Shown: positions 34,033 through 43,963, counted from the stretch's first letter. The stretch is 64,000 bases of DNA from Vicinamibacterales bacterium (GCA_035699745.1 DASSPH010000013.1:47413-111412); one strand, 5' to 3'. Notes: generated by a model not told the origin, from the letters alone. Translations and numbers: made by a program.

Positions 34033-37000
34033 ATGCGACCTGCGACGCATCGTGTATCGACGTGTGCCGCGCTGATCGTCAGCGCGCTCGTGCTTCTGAC
34101 GCCGCGCACCCAGGGTCTGGGCGGCGGAACCTGGCAAACGCGGGCGCCGATGCCGACGGCCCGGGTCGGAAGTCCGCACGCCGTCCTGGACGGAAAGCTG
34201 TACGTGGCCAGCGGCTGCTGCGTCGATCCACTGAGCGTGGCGCCCCTGCGCTTCACCCAGCTCGAGATCTACGACCCGCAGACGGATGCCTGGACGACCG
34301 GCGCGCCGATCCCGATTGGCGTCTACGCGGCGACCGCGGGAACGATCAACGGGAAGATCTATGTCGCCGGCGGTCAGAGACAATCCGGCAACATCGCCAA
34401 CCTGCAGATGTACGACCCGGCCACCAACGCGTGGTCCGAAGGGCCGGCGCTGCCCGAGGCGGCCGCGGCGACAGCCGGCGGCGTCATCGCGGACAAGCTG
34501 TATGTCGCCACCGGGATGAATCCTGACAACACCACCCCGGTGACGTCGCTGCGGATCTTCGATCCCGGCACGGGCCAGTGGTCCACGGGAGCGTCGATCG
34601 GGACGGCGCGCGCGCACGCGGCAGCCGCGGTCCTCGGCGGCAAGCTGTACGTCGTCGGCGGGCTCACGACCGGGCCCGTGAACACGGTCGAAGTCTACGA
34701 TCCCGCGACCAACGGATGGCAGACGCTGGCGCCGATGCCAACGGCGCGTTACGGGGCCGGGCTGGCGGTGCTGAACGGGATCCTGTATGCCGCAGGCGGC
34801 AGCAACAACGTCCAGGAGCTCGACATCGTCGAGGCGTACGATCCGTCCACCAACAGCTGGGTTCAGCTCGAGCCGATGCCGGCGGCACATTACCTGCCGG
34901 CGGCGGTGATGGTGATCGACGGCGCGCTTCACGTGATCGGCGGTGCGGACGCCGACAACGTGCAGACCGCCACGCACCATCGCTACAACCTGCCGGCGCC
35001 GACCATCCAGTTGTCCGGCACCGGCACGTTCGTCTACAGCGGATCGCCGCGAACCGTGTTCGCGTCGGTCAGCGGCATCAACGGAGCGTTCGTCAACGGC
35101 ACCACGACGATTGCCTACTCACCGGGCGGGGTGAACGCTCCGGTCGGCGTCGGCAGCTACGACGTCACGGTGACGTTCACGAGCAGCGATCCCGGCTACG
35201 ATGACGCCTCGCTCACAGTGCCGGCCGGCATCGTCATCACTCCATCGAACGCATTCATCAACGGCCCGAACGGCGTCACCGCCGAAGCCACGGGCTTCGG
35301 CGGAGGGATCGCGACGTTCACCGTGAGCGCGTTCGATTCCGACGGACCGCTGATTCCGGGCTGTGCCCCGTCCTCCGGATCGATCTTCCCGCTCGGCACG
35401 ACGGAGGTGACGTGCACGGCGCAAGGTCCCAACAGCTCGCTGGCGACGCTGACGTTCCCTGTGAACATCACCGACACCCGGCAGCCGATCATCGGACCGG
35501 TGGCAAACGTGTTCGCCACGGCGACGTCCGCGGCGGGCGCGAACGTCACGTATCAGCTCCCGTTCATCGCCGATGCCGCCGATCCGAATCCGGCGGTGAC
35601 GACGTCGCACGCCTCCGGATCGCTGTTCCCGCATGGCATGACCTCGGTGCTGATCACGGTACGTGACGCGTCGGGCAACACGGCGACGCGGAACCTGAAC
35701 GTGACGGTGAATGCCGGCCTGCAGTCGATCGCCGTCACGCCGGGATCCACGACGGTCGCGCCGGGACAGGGCCGGCAGTTCACGGCGACGGGGGCGTTCA
35801 CCGACGGCACGTCGAAGATCCTGCAAGGACCGTCGAGCGGACCTCCATTCAGCGGACCTGGGAATCACCGCTGGCAAGTACGGTTCCTGCCGGGCCTCGG
35901 CGTGGATCCCTGCGGCACGGTGAACGGCGGCCTCTCGAGCCAGGGGTTCACCCCCGACGCCAGCGGCGCGGTCGACCAGCTGTGGGGACAGACCAACAAT
36001 CTTCTGGTCCGCGCGACCGGCACGGCGACTGACACGAGCGTGGCGTTGACGATCGCCTGCACGAACCCGGCGGTGCCCGCGTCGGTGTCGCTCAACGCAA
36101 CGTGGACGGGAACGCGGTTCGAAGGAGCGATGACGGATTTCGGCGGCAGTCCCGTGCAGGTCTCGATTACCGGATGGTCGCCGAAGGCGCCGCTGCCGGC
36201 GCCGCGATTCGGTTCGGGTGCCGCGACGCTGGCCGTCAACGGCGCGGATGTCGTGTATGTGGTCGGCGGCACGATCGGCGGCGCCGCAACGGACGCGCTG
36301 AACGCGTATCACCCGGCGACGGACACGTGGACGCCGGAGGCGGTGCTGCCAACGCCGCGCGACGGCGCCGGCGTGGCCGCGCTGAACGGCCAGTTGTTCG
36401 TCGTCGGCGGAACCGCTGGCGGCGCGGCGAGCGGCGCGGTGGAATCGTTCGACCCGCAGACGGGCGTGTGGACCACCGGCTGGCCCGCGCTGCCGACGCC
36501 GCGGTCGAACTTCTCGCTCGTGGCGGCGAACGGCCGCCTCTACGCGATCGGCGGCACGGGCGCGGGCGGCGTTGTCGATACCGTCGAGCGGTTCGATCCG
36601 GCAACCGGCTGGACGACGCTCGCGCCGCTGCCGCTCGCCCGCGAGGGAACGGCGGCGGGGGCGCTCAACGGCGGGACCCTGATCGTTGTCGCCGGCGGCG
36701 CGCCGGCAGGCGGCGCCGCGGTCAACCGGGTCGATCTCTACGACGTCGCGTCGAACACGTGGACGCAGGGCCCGAACCTGCTGGCGCCGACGGCCGGCGC
36801 AAGCGGCGTGGTGGCGATGAACGCGTTGTTCGTGTTCGGCGGATCGAACAACGGGGCGCTGAAGCTCGCCGAGATGTACCGCCCCGTGGCAGGTTTGCAG
36901 CCTGATGGCTGGGCGGCGCTGTCGCCCATGACCACGGCGCGGACACGCGCGGCCGCCTCGCTCGTCGGCGACGTCATCTACGTGGCCGGCGGCCAGACCG

Positions 37001-37605
37001 GCTTCCCGGTTGCTCAGGATCCCTCGGGGGTGCTCGAGGCGTTCAGCGTGCAGTCACCGCAACTGTTCTCGCTGAGTCAGGGCAACAGCGGCAGCAGCGC
37101 ACAGCCGGTCGTGGCGTGGCGCGTGTCGCCGGCAGCAGGCGTCGCGACGATCTCTCCATTCGGGTTCGCGAACGCAACCGCCGCGGGTCAGGCGACGATC
37201 ATCGCCGAAGCGGCCGGCATCTCGTGTGAGACGACGAACACGTGCGGGGCCATGACGGTGGAGGCGCCCGACACGACGCCGCCGGCGATCACGAGCGTCA
37301 CCGCGAGTCCGTGGCTGCTGCTGCTGCCGTTCGGACAGATGGTCCCGGTGACCGTAAGTGTGACCGCGACGGATCTCGTCGACCCGGCGCCCACGTGCGG
37401 CATCGTCGCCGTGTTCAGCAGCGAGCCGGTCGGGACCACCAGTCCGGACTGGGAGTTCACGCCAGGGTCACTGACGGTCCGGCTGCGGGCCGAGCGCAAT
37501 GCCACAGGACCCGGCCGCCTCTACCTGATCGTGGTCGGCTGCGCCGATCGGTCCGGGAACGCGTCCTACGGCGCCACGCTGGCGTTCGTGCCGCGGCTCT
37601 TCTAG
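34033..37605 (+). CDS. Large secreted multidomain Kelch-repeat protein with Ig-like domains
   Basis: Start ATG at 34033 with GGAG upstream gives 1190 residues; the signal peptide covers about 1-32. Kelch motifs (GKLYVVGG, NGKIYVAGG, DPATNGWQTLAPMPTAR) build a first propeller from about 35 to 310. An MBG-like Ig domain (about 315-400), HYR-like domains (to about 560) and a Big_2-like segment (IAVTPGSTTVAPGQGRQF) follow. An inserted beta-domain (about 600-720) precedes a second Kelch propeller (about 725-1010) and a C-terminal Ig-like region. Such proteins bind carbohydrates or act as adhesins; no catalytic residues are seen. Divergence from the HTH/TM gene suggests regulation by it. The unusual feature is two separate propellers. 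Confidence 0.85.
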   Translation: MRPATHRVSTCAALIVSALVLLTPRTQGLGGGTWQTRAPMPTARVGSPHAVLDGKLYVASGCCVDPLSVAPLRFTQLEIYDPQTDAWTTGAPIPIGVYAATAGTINGKIYVAGGQRQSGNIANLQMYDPATNAWSEGPALPEAAAATAGGVIADKLYVATGMNPDNTTPVTSLRIFDPGTGQWSTGASIGTARAHAAAAVLGGKLYVVGGLTTGPVNTVEVYDPATNGWQTLAPMPTARYGAGLAVLNGILYAAGGSNNVQELDIVEAYDPSTNSWVQLEPMPAAHYLPAAVMVIDGALHVIGGADADNVQTATHHRYNLPAPTIQLSGTGTFVYSGSPRTVFASVSGINGAFVNGTTTIAYSPGGVNAPVGVGSYDVTVTFTSSDPGYDDASLTVPAGIVITPSNAFINGPNGVTAEATGFGGGIATFTVSAFDSDGPLIPGCAPSSGSIFPLGTTEVTCTAQGPNSSLATLTFPVNITDTRQPIIGPVANVFATATSAAGANVTYQLPFIADAADPNPAVTTSHASGSLFPHGMTSVLITVRDASGNTATRNLNVTVNAGLQSIAVTPGSTTVAPGQGRQFTATGAFTDGTSKILQGPSSGPPFSGPGNHRWQVRFLPGLGVDPCGTVNGGLSSQGFTPDASGAVDQLWGQTNNLLVRATGTATDTSVALTIACTNPAVPASVSLNATWTGTRFEGAMTDFGGSPVQVSITGWSPKAPLPAPRFGSGAATLAVNGADVVYVVGGTIGGAATDALNAYHPATDTWTPEAVLPTPRDGAGVAALNGQLFVVGGTAGGAASGAVESFDPQTGVWTTGWPALPTPRSNFSLVAANGRLYAIGGTGAGGVVDTVERFDPATGWTTLAPLPLAREGTAAGALNGGTLIVVAGGAPAGGAAVNRVDLYDVASNTWTQGPNLLAPTAGASGVVAMNALFVFGGSNNGALKLAEMYRPVAGLQPDGWAALSPMTTARTRAAASLVGDVIYVAGGQTGFPVAQDPSGVLEAFSVQSPQLFSLSQGNSGSSAQPVVAWRVSPAAGVATISPFGFANATAAGQATIIAEAAGISCETTNTCGAMTVEAPDTTPPAITSVTASPWLLLLPFGQMVPVTVSVTATDLVDPAPTCGIVAVFSSEPVGTTSPDWEFTPGSLTVRLRAERNATGPGRLYLIVVGCADRSGNASYGATLAFVPRLF

Positions 37606-37626
37606 GAGGACTAAGATCGAGAGCGC

Positions 37627-38445
37627 TTGCTGACACGGTTCGCACCCGCGCCGACGGGATGGCTGCATCTCGGGCACGTCCTCAACGCCGAGTACGTGTG
37701 GGGTAGCCATCATCGAGTCATTCTGCGCATCGAGGATCACGATCGCGAGCGATGCCGGCCCGAATACGAGGCCGGCATCCTCGAAGATCTGGCGTGGCTC
37801 GGCTACGTGCCGGACTTCCCCGTCGTCCGCCAGAGCGATCGTGATGCCGTGTATCGGCGGGGCGTCGACGCGCTGATCGCGCAGGGCCTCGTCTACGCGT
37901 GCGACTGCACGCGAAAGGACATCGAGGCGCGAGCGGCCGGCGCTGATCGGCCAGCGCCCATCGACTCCGGCGCGGCGGAGCTGGTCTACGACGGCCATTG
38001 CCGCGGCCGCCGCCTGGCGATCGCCGACGGGGTCGGCTGGCGCGTGCGAATGGATCCGGGGGTCGAACGGTTCGACGACCTGCTGGCCGGTCCGCAGGCG
38101 CAGGATCCGTCCGGGCAGTGCGGCGACGTGCTGATTCGCGATCGGCTGGGCAACTGGACCTACCAGTTCGCGGTCAGCGTGGATGACTTCGATCAGGAAA
38201 TCGATCTGGTGATCCGCGGGATCGATCTGCTCGCGTCGACGGGACGGCAGATCCGCCTGGCGCGGCTGCTGGGGCGGACGCAGCCGGCGGCGTTCATGCA
38301 CCATCCGCTGCTGATGAAATCGCCGGCGCAGAAGCTGAGCAAGTCCGACGGCGACACCGGCGTCCGCGAGCTGCGCGCGCGGGGGTGGACGCCGGCGGAC
38401 GTGAAGAGCGCGGCGATTCAGGCGTTGAGGGACGGCGCGGCGTAG
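37627..38445 (+). CDS. gluQ: Glutamyl-Q tRNA(Asp) synthetase
   Basis: The TTG start at 37627 leaves LTRFAPAPTGWLHLGH, the expected N-terminus. TAAGAT ends 9 nt upstream. The protein has 272 residues, typical of GluQ-RS, which lacks the anticodon-binding half of glutamyl-tRNA synthetase. The ATP-binding HIGH-like motif is HLGH and the KMSKS-like motif is KLSKSDGD. A zinc-type Cys set (CDC and later HC) lies around residues 98-120. The enzyme attaches glutamate to queuosine-34 of tRNA(Asp) without tRNA aminoacylation at the 3' end. Its 3' end overlaps the convergent PreA-like gene by 28 bp. Confidence 0.88.
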   Translation: MLTRFAPAPTGWLHLGHVLNAEYVWGSHHRVILRIEDHDRERCRPEYEAGILEDLAWLGYVPDFPVVRQSDRDAVYRRGVDALIAQGLVYACDCTRKDIEARAAGADRPAPIDSGAAELVYDGHCRGRRLAIADGVGWRVRMDPGVERFDDLLAGPQAQDPSGQCGDVLIRDRLGNWTYQFAVSVDDFDQEIDLVIRGIDLLASTGRQIRLARLLGRTQPAAFMHHPLLMKSPAQKLSKSDGDTGVRELRARGWTPADVKSAAIQALRDGAA

Positions 38446-39545
38446 CCCTCGGGCGCGTCTTTCCCGCCGAAGTATTCCTTCTCGTCGGGCCGCCGTATCT
38501 CGTGGTGCGCGACGATGCGATCGCGGCGGAGGCCGCGGAAGTCGTCGAGCGAGCGCCACCCCCTGCCGGCGTTCTTCTCGAGAAACGCCTGCATCCCGGC
38601 GATCAATCCTTTGATCACGTTCGGCCCGATCGCGTGATCGAGCATCGCCGCCGTACACACCTGCGCCGTGCCGCAGCCGAGCAGGAAGTAATTGAGCGCC
38701 TGCGAGAAGTCCGAGATCCCGCCGATCCCCGAGAAGCTGCGCGACGGAAACGCCGTCGTCATCTGCGCCATCTTCGCCATCGAGAGCGGCAGGATCGCCG
38801 GTCCGCCGAGTCCGCCGTAGGACACCTTGCCGTCGACGTTGACCTCGAATTCGAGCGAGTCGAGATCGATCGGCGGCAGCGAAGTGAACGTGTTGGACGA
38901 CGAGATCGCGTCCGCGCCGGCGTTGAACGCCGCCTCCGCTTCCTTGGCGATGTTGGTGGTGGTCGGCGTGAGCTTCACCCACACCGGCCGCCGCGCGACT
39001 TCCTTCACCGCGCGGACGACGGTGTCGATCAGCTGCACGTTCTTGCCGATGTTCGATCCCATGTCGACGCGGTCCATGTGCGGACACGAGAGGTTCAGCT
39101 CGAAGGCGTCGACGCCCTGCTCCTGGCACGCCGCGGCCAGCTCGCGCCAGTGGTTCAGCTCGTTCTCGTCGGCGGACCCCGCCATGATCGACGCGACCAG
39201 GACCTTGTGGGGAAAGGCGTCCTTGATCTTCTTCAGGCGCGGCAGCCACCAGTCGAGCGGCTTGTCGGAGATCAGTTCCCAGTTCCACGACGAGTGCAGC
39301 GCCGTGTTGGGCCGCTTGTCCATCGACATCCGGTAGCTGTCGATCGCGGACCGCAGGAACTTCGTCTTCGGTCCCTTGACGTTGACCACCGGGTGCATGC
39401 CGATCGTCTTGACGACGACCCCGCCCCAGCCGGCCTCGAACGCCCGCATGATGTTCGCGTCCGACTCGGTCGGCGGGGCCGACGCGAGCAGGAACGGATT
39501 CTCGAAATCGATTCCGGTGAACCGCGTCGCCAGCATCGTGCTCAT
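38418..39545 (-). CDS. preA: Dihydropyrimidine dehydrogenase catalytic subunit-like (PreA)
   Basis: The ATG at 39545 has AGGAG upstream, and the protein has 375 residues. The TIM-barrel flavoprotein shows LASAPPTESDANI, GVVVKTIGMHPV, a catalytic NLSCPHM loop and SGIGGISDFSQA for FMN, as in PreA and class 1B dihydroorotate dehydrogenases. It lacks the C-terminal two-[4Fe-4S] ferredoxin part of typical PreA (about 410 residues), and no PreT gene is adjacent. It should reduce uracil or thymine to dihydro-forms, consistent with nearby ureidopropionase, dihydropyrimidinase and an NCS1 transporter. The electron donor is therefore unknown. Dihydroorotate oxidation is a less likely alternative. Confidence 0.8.
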   Translation of the reverse strand: MSTMLATRFTGIDFENPFLLASAPPTESDANIMRAFEAGWGGVVVKTIGMHPVVNVKGPKTKFLRSAIDSYRMSMDKRPNTALHSSWNWELISDKPLDWWLPRLKKIKDAFPHKVLVASIMAGSADENELNHWRELAAACQEQGVDAFELNLSCPHMDRVDMGSNIGKNVQLIDTVVRAVKEVARRPVWVKLTPTTTNIAKEAEAAFNAGADAISSSNTFTSLPPIDLDSLEFEVNVDGKVSYGGLGGPAILPLSMAKMAQMTTAFPSRSFSGIGGISDFSQALNYFLLGCGTAQVCTAAMLDHAIGPNVIKGLIAGMQAFLEKNAGRGWRSLDDFRGLRRDRIVAHHEIRRPDEKEYFGGKDAPEGYAAPSLNA

Positions 39546-39609
39546 GGCGTTCTCCTGAGGCGGATGATACCCCCGATCCCCCGATCCCCGACTGTGCTAC
39601 CTTCCGCCC

Positions 39610-40479
39610 ATGCCAAGAATCATCAAGGGCGGGCTGATTCAGGTCAGGGCGGACGTCTCGCTCGAAGGGTCCACTGACGACGTGAAGCGGCGGATGATCG
39701 AGAAACACCTGCCGCTGGTCGAGCAGGCCGGCGCGCGGGGCGTGCAGGTGCTCTGCCTGCAGGAGCTGTTCTACGGGCCCTATTTCTGCGCCGAGCAGAA
39801 GACGCGGTGGTACGAGCTGACCGAGCCGATCCCCGACGGACCGACGACGAAGCAGTTTCAGGACATCGCGAAGCGGCTCGGCATGGTGATCGTGCTCCCG
39901 ATCTACGAGGTCGAGAACACCGGCGTCTACTACAACACCGCCGCGGTGATCGACGCGGACGGCCGCTATCTGGGCAAGTACCGCAAGCACCACATTCCGC
40001 AGGTCGCGCCCGGCTTCTGGGAGAAGTACTACTTCCGTCCGGGCAACACCGGCTATCCGGTGTTCCAGACCGCGGCCGGGAAGATCGGCGTCTACATCTG
40101 CTACGACCGCCATTTCCCGGAAGGAGCGCGCATCCTCGGTTTGAACGGCGCGGAGATCGTGTTCAACCCGTCGGCGACCGTCGCCGGACTGTCGGAGTAT
40201 CTCTGGAAGCTGGAACAGCCGGCGCACGCGGTGGCGAACGGCTACTTCGTGGGCGCGATCAATCGGGTGGGGACGGAAGCGCCGTGGAACATCGGCGAGT
40301 TCTACGGCCAGAGCTACTTCTGCGATCCGCGCGGCCGGTTCATCGCCGAAGCCAGCCGCGATCGCGACGAGCTGGTCGTCGCCGATCTCGACCTCGACGT
40401 GATCAGGGAAGTCCGCGACACCTGGCAGTTCTACCGGGATCGGCGGCCGGAGACCTACAGCGCGATCACCGCGCTGTAA
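39610..40479 (+). CDS. pydC: Beta-ureidopropionase (nitrilase superfamily)
   Basis: The protein has 289 residues with the nitrilase triad in order: Glu in LQELFYGPYF, Lys in GKYRKHHIP and Cys in YICYDRHFPEG. The spacing and the FYGPYF and HHIPQ segments fit N-carbamoyl-beta-alanine amidohydrolases and N-carbamoylputrescine amidases; the pyrimidine context favours the former. It converts N-carbamoyl-beta-alanine to beta-alanine, CO2 and ammonia. It is divergent from the PreA-like gene with a 64-bp gap. TACCTT ends 6 nt before the ATG, without a Shine-Dalgarno. Its last codons (ITAL-stop) occur again 101 bp downstream. Confidence 0.87.
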   Translation: MPRIIKGGLIQVRADVSLEGSTDDVKRRMIEKHLPLVEQAGARGVQVLCLQELFYGPYFCAEQKTRWYELTEPIPDGPTTKQFQDIAKRLGMVIVLPIYEVENTGVYYNTAAVIDADGRYLGKYRKHHIPQVAPGFWEKYYFRPGNTGYPVFQTAAGKIGVYICYDRHFPEGARILGLNGAEIVFNPSATVAGLSEYLWKLEQPAHAVANGYFVGAINRVGTEAPWNIGEFYGQSYFCDPRGRFIAEASRDRDELVVADLDLDVIREVRDTWQFYRDRRPETYSAITAL

Positions 40480-40607
40480 GCGGTGGCTCGCCGAGACGAG
40501 CCGACGGCAGACGCTCCGGCACCAAGACCACGAAGACCACGAAGAACACCTGATTGTTCGTGGTGATCACCGCGTTGTAAGCAGTGCCTCGCTGAGACGG
40601 GCCGACG
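40464..40607. repeat. 43-bp imperfect direct repeat around a CCACGAAGA short tandem
   Basis: The segment 40464-40506, covering the last codons and stop of the ureidopropionase gene plus downstream bases, is repeated at 40565-40607 with five mismatches. Between them lies a short tandem of ACCACGAAG (about 40522-40545) with a partial complement TTCGTGGT at 40557-40564. The intergenic space holds no gene. The ilvC stop follows directly at 40611. The arrangement suggests a duplication surrounding a small inserted repeat. Confidence 0.75.
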
Positions 40608-40610
40608 CAC

Positions 40611-41633
40611 TCAGGGCGTGGTCACCAGCGGCGCGATCTCCACCGGATCGACGAACGGCATCATCCGCCGCAGGTTCGCGCCGACGCGCTCGATCTGGTG
40701 CGTCTGCTCGCTGGCGCGCTGCGCGTCGAACGTCGGGCGTCCCGCCTGGTTCTCGGCGATCCACGCCTTGGCGTACGTGCCGTTCTGAATCTCGGTCAGC
40801 AGCGCCTTCATCGCCCGCCGCGTCTCGTCGGTGACGATGCGCGGCCCGGCGGTGTAGTCGCCGTGCTCCGCCGTGTCGCTGATCGAGTAGCGCATGTAGC
40901 TGAGGCCGCCGCGATACATCAGATCGACGATCAGCTTCAGCTCGTGCAGGCACTCGAAGTACGCGACCTCGGGCTGATACCCGGCCTCGACCAGCGTCTC
41001 GAATCCCGCCTTCACCAGCGCGCTGACGCCGCCGCACAGCACCGCCTGCTCGCCGAACAGGTCCGTCTCGGTCTCTTCCGCGAACGTCGTCTCGACGACG
41101 CCGGCGCGGGTGACGCCGAGCGCCTTGCCGTACGACAGGGCCAGCGCGCGCGCCTGCCCGGTGGCGTCCTGATGCACGGCGACCAGCGCCGGCGTGCCGC
41201 CGCCCTCCTTGTACAGCTCGCGGACGCGATGCCCGGGCGACTTCGGCGCGATCATGGCGACGTCGACGCCCGCCGGCGGCGCGATCGCGCCGAAGCGGAT
41301 GTTGAAGCCGTGCGCGAACATCAGCATCTTGCCGGGCGTGAGGTGCGGCTCGATGGCGCTGCGGTAGAGCGCGGCCTGCGAATGATCCGGCGTCAGGATC
41401 ATGATGACGTCCGCCCAGCGCGCCGCCTCCGCGGGCTCCAGCACCGTCAGCCCGTCCTTCTCCGCCTTGGCCCGCGACGCGCTCGCCGCCGGCAGCCCGA
41501 CGCGGACCTCGACGCCGCTGTCGCGCAGGTTCAGCGCATGCGCGTGCCCCTGCGATCCGTAGCCGATAATCGCCACGCGCTTGTTCGCGATCAGCGCGAT
41601 CTCCGCATCCTTGTCGTAGAACATCTTCGCCAT
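40611..41633 (-). CDS. ilvC: Ketol-acid reductoisomerase, class I
   Basis: Start ATG at 41633 ([20 protein letters not shown]) with AGGGG upstream gives 340 residues, the size of short class I enzymes. The NADPH fold has [13 protein letters not shown], and the knotted C-terminal domain carries the metal ligands in [17 protein letters not shown] and the conserved [18 protein letters not shown]. It converts 2-acetolactate to 2,3-dihydroxyisovalerate, and the 2-aceto-2-hydroxybutyrate analogue, in valine and isoleucine biosynthesis. It ends a pheA-ilvB-ilvN-ilvC operon, 13 bp after ilvN. The cofactor loop and class assignment are by length and motif. Confidence 0.96.
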   Translation of the reverse strand: MAKMFYDKDAEIALIANKRVAIIGYGSQGHAHALNLRDSGVEVRVGLPAASASRAKAEKDGLTVLEPAEAARWADVIMILTPDHSQAALYRSAIEPHLTPGKMLMFAHGFNIRFGAIAPPAGVDVAMIAPKSPGHRVRELYKEGGGTPALVAVHQDATGQARALALSYGKALGVTRAGVVETTFAEETETDLFGEQAVLCGGVSALVKAGFETLVEAGYQPEVAYFECLHELKLIVDLMYRGGLSYMRYSISDTAEHGDYTAGPRIVTDETRRAMKALLTEIQNGTYAKAWIAENQAGRPTFDAQRASEQTHQIERVGANLRRMMPFVDPVEIAPLVTTP

Positions 41634-41646
41634 CAACGTCCCCTTG

Positions 41647-42216
41647 TCAGACTGAGCAGGAAATGCCGCTGTCGAGCGGAATGTCGTCCTCGATCGTGGT
41701 CCGCGCCGCGTACGCCGCGGCTGCGGCCGCCCCCGCCGTCGCGGCGCCGCGCGACATCGCCACGCGGCCGGTCCGCGCCATCTCGAGCACGCCGTACGGC
41801 TTGAGCATCTCGACCAGGCTGTCGATCTTCGCCTCGGGACCCGTGGTCTCGATGACCAGCGAGTCGGGCGAGACATCGACCACCCGCGCGCGGAACACCT
41901 GGACCAGCTGCATGATCGGCCCGCGCGACGCCTCGGTGGCGGCGACCTTGATCATCGCGAGATCGCGGTAGACCGCCGGCACCGGCGTCACGTTCTCGAC
42001 GGTGATGACGTTCACCAGCTTGTAGAGATGCGCTTCGATGCGCGCCACCATGATGTCGTCGACGTCCATGACGATGGTCATGCGCGACACGCCGGGCCGC
42101 TCGGTCCGCCCGACGGTCAGCGACTCGATGTTGAAGCCGCGGCGGCGGATCAACGAGGTCACCCGCGTCAGCACGCCCGGCTGATCTTCCACGTGGACGA
42201 TGAAAGTAGTTTGCAT
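41647..42216 (-). CDS. ilvN: Acetolactate synthase small subunit
   Basis: The protein has 189 residues. The N-terminal ACT domain shows [31 protein letters not shown], the valine-binding part of the regulatory subunit. The C-terminal half contains [19 protein letters not shown] and the conserved TGRVAM segment. It binds the large subunit encoded immediately upstream, raises its activity and confers valine feedback. An alanine-rich tail (about 160-175) is longer than in IlvH. It sits 36 bp after ilvB and 13 bp before ilvC. Confidence 0.95.
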   Translation of the reverse strand: MQTTFIVHVEDQPGVLTRVTSLIRRRGFNIESLTVGRTERPGVSRMTIVMDVDDIMVARIEAHLYKLVNVITVENVTPVPAVYRDLAMIKVAATEASRGPIMQLVQVFRARVVDVSPDSLVIETTGPEAKIDSLVEMLKPYGVLEMARTGRVAMSRGAATAGAAAAAAYAARTTIEDDIPLDSGISCSV

Positions 42217-42252
42217 AGCGTGTCTCGCCAGTAGCGGTCGCGAAGGCCCGGT

Positions 42253-43959
42253 CTAGGCGTCAGCCGCGGTTTCGACGATCGGACTGGGACGCCGGATCAT
42301 CTGATCGAGCGCCGCGCCCGCCGGCACCATCGGATACACCGTGTCTTCCTGTTCGACCGCGAAGTCGATCAGCACCGTCTGCGCCGACGAGCGCGCCGCC
42401 TGCACCGCGGGAACGACCTCCGCGCGCTGCCGCACGCGCTGGCCGCGGATGCCGTAGGCCTCGGCGATCTTGACGAAGTCCGGGCTGAGCAGCGGCGTCG
42501 CCGCATAGCGGCGCTCGTAGAAGAACTCCTGCCACTGCCGCACCATGCCGAGGTAGCCGTTGTTGATGACGGCGATGTTGATGTCCAGATCTTCCTGAAC
42601 GATCGTCGCCAGCTCCGCCATCGTCATCTGGAAGCCGCCGTCGCCGACCACCACCCAGACCTCCGCCTTGGGGCGGGCGATCTTGGCGCCGATCGCCGCC
42701 GGCAGCGCAAACCCCATCGTCCCCAGGCCGCCCGAGGTAATCAGCGACCGCGGCACGTCATGGTGGTAGTACTGCGCTTCCCACATCTGGTGCTGGCCGA
42801 CGTCGGTGACGACCAGCGCCTTCCCGTTGGTCGCCCGCCAGAGATCGTGGATGACGTGGGCGGCATAGAGATGCCCGCTGTCGGGCAGGTTCTTGATGTC
42901 GAGGACGGCGACGCCGCCCTTCAGATCGCTGATCGCGCGCAGCCACGGCTGACGGTTGCCGGCGGCCACCTCCGGCAGCATGCGGTCGAGCACCGCGCGC
43001 ACGTCGCCGACGATGCCGACGTCGACGCGGACGTTCTTGTTGATCTCGGCGGGATCGATCTCGACGTGGATCTTCCTCGCGTTCGGCGCGTAGCTGGCGA
43101 GGGTGCCGGTGACGCGGTCGTCGAAGCGCATGCCGAGCGCGATCAGCAGATCCGCCTGCTGGATCGCCGTGTTCACCCACGCCTCGCCGTGCATCCCCAT
43201 CATCCCGAGGTTCAGCTCGTGCGACGCCGGGAACGATCCGATGCCGAGCAGCGTCATCGCGACCGGAATCTGGCCGCGCTCGGCCAGGGCGCGGACCTGG
43301 GTCATCGCGTTGCCCAGGATGAGGCCGTGGCCGGCGAGAATCACCGGCCGCTCGGCGGCGTTGATCAGCGCCAGCGCCTCGCGGTACTCGCGCTCCTGCG
43401 GCGGCAGCGCCGGGCGGCCGTGCGGCCGCGGCGCCGCGGCCTCCCAGTCGAAGGTCGCCGTCGACTGCTGCGCGTCCTTGGTGACGTCGATCAGCACCGG
43501 GCCGGGACGGCCGTTGCGCGCGAGATAGAACGCTTCGCGCACCGCCGGCGCCACGTCCGAGGCGCGGGTCACGAGGTAGTTGTGCTTGGTGACCGGCAGC
43601 GTGACGCCGGTGATGTCGGTCTCCTGGAAGGCGTCGGAGCCGATCAGACGGCTGCCCACCTGCCCGGTGATGCAGACGATCGGCGACGAGTCCATCATCG
43701 CCGTCGCCAGGCCGGTGACCATGTTGGTCGCGCCGGGACCCGAGGTGGCGATGGCGACGCCGACCTTGCCGGTGGCGCGCGCGTAGCCGTCCGCCATGTG
43801 CGTCGCCCCCTGCTCGTGCCGCGTGAGGACGTGGCGGATCGGATAATCCAGCATCGCGTCGTAGGCGGGCAGGATGGCGCCGCCGGGATAACCGAAGATA
43901 TCGGTCACCCCCTCGCGGACGAGGCATTCCCAGAGAATCTGCGCACCCGTTTTCTTCAT
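42253..43959 (-). CDS. ilvB: Acetolactate synthase large subunit
   Basis: The protein has 568 residues, the normal size. The ThDP-activating Glu is in RHEQGATHMADGYAR. The ThDP/Mg motif runs from GDGGFQMTMAEL to AVINN, and the central FAD-binding-type domain is intact. It condenses two pyruvates to 2-acetolactate, or pyruvate with 2-oxobutyrate. The start is 4 bp from the stop of pheA, so the two are translated from one message. Pairing with ilvN directly downstream makes the biosynthetic form certain in preference to pyruvate oxidase. Confidence 0.96.
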   Translation of the reverse strand: MKKTGAQILWECLVREGVTDIFGYPGGAILPAYDAMLDYPIRHVLTRHEQGATHMADGYARATGKVGVAIATSGPGATNMVTGLATAMMDSSPIVCITGQVGSRLIGSDAFQETDITGVTLPVTKHNYLVTRASDVAPAVREAFYLARNGRPGPVLIDVTKDAQQSTATFDWEAAAPRPHGRPALPPQEREYREALALINAAERPVILAGHGLILGNAMTQVRALAERGQIPVAMTLLGIGSFPASHELNLGMMGMHGEAWVNTAIQQADLLIALGMRFDDRVTGTLASYAPNARKIHVEIDPAEINKNVRVDVGIVGDVRAVLDRMLPEVAAGNRQPWLRAISDLKGGVAVLDIKNLPDSGHLYAAHVIHDLWRATNGKALVVTDVGQHQMWEAQYYHHDVPRSLITSGGLGTMGFALPAAIGAKIARPKAEVWVVVGDGGFQMTMAELATIVQEDLDINIAVINNGYLGMVRQWQEFFYERRYAATPLLSPDFVKIAEAYGIRGQRVRQRAEVVPAVQAARSSAQTVLIDFAVEQEDTVYPMVPAGAALDQMIRRPSPIVETAADA

Positions 43960-43963
43960 GTCG

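Noticed and set aside
37468..40227. Minus-strand open frame of about 919 codons
   Set aside because: It overlaps gluQ, preA and pydC, which have clear catalytic motifs; its translation shows none.
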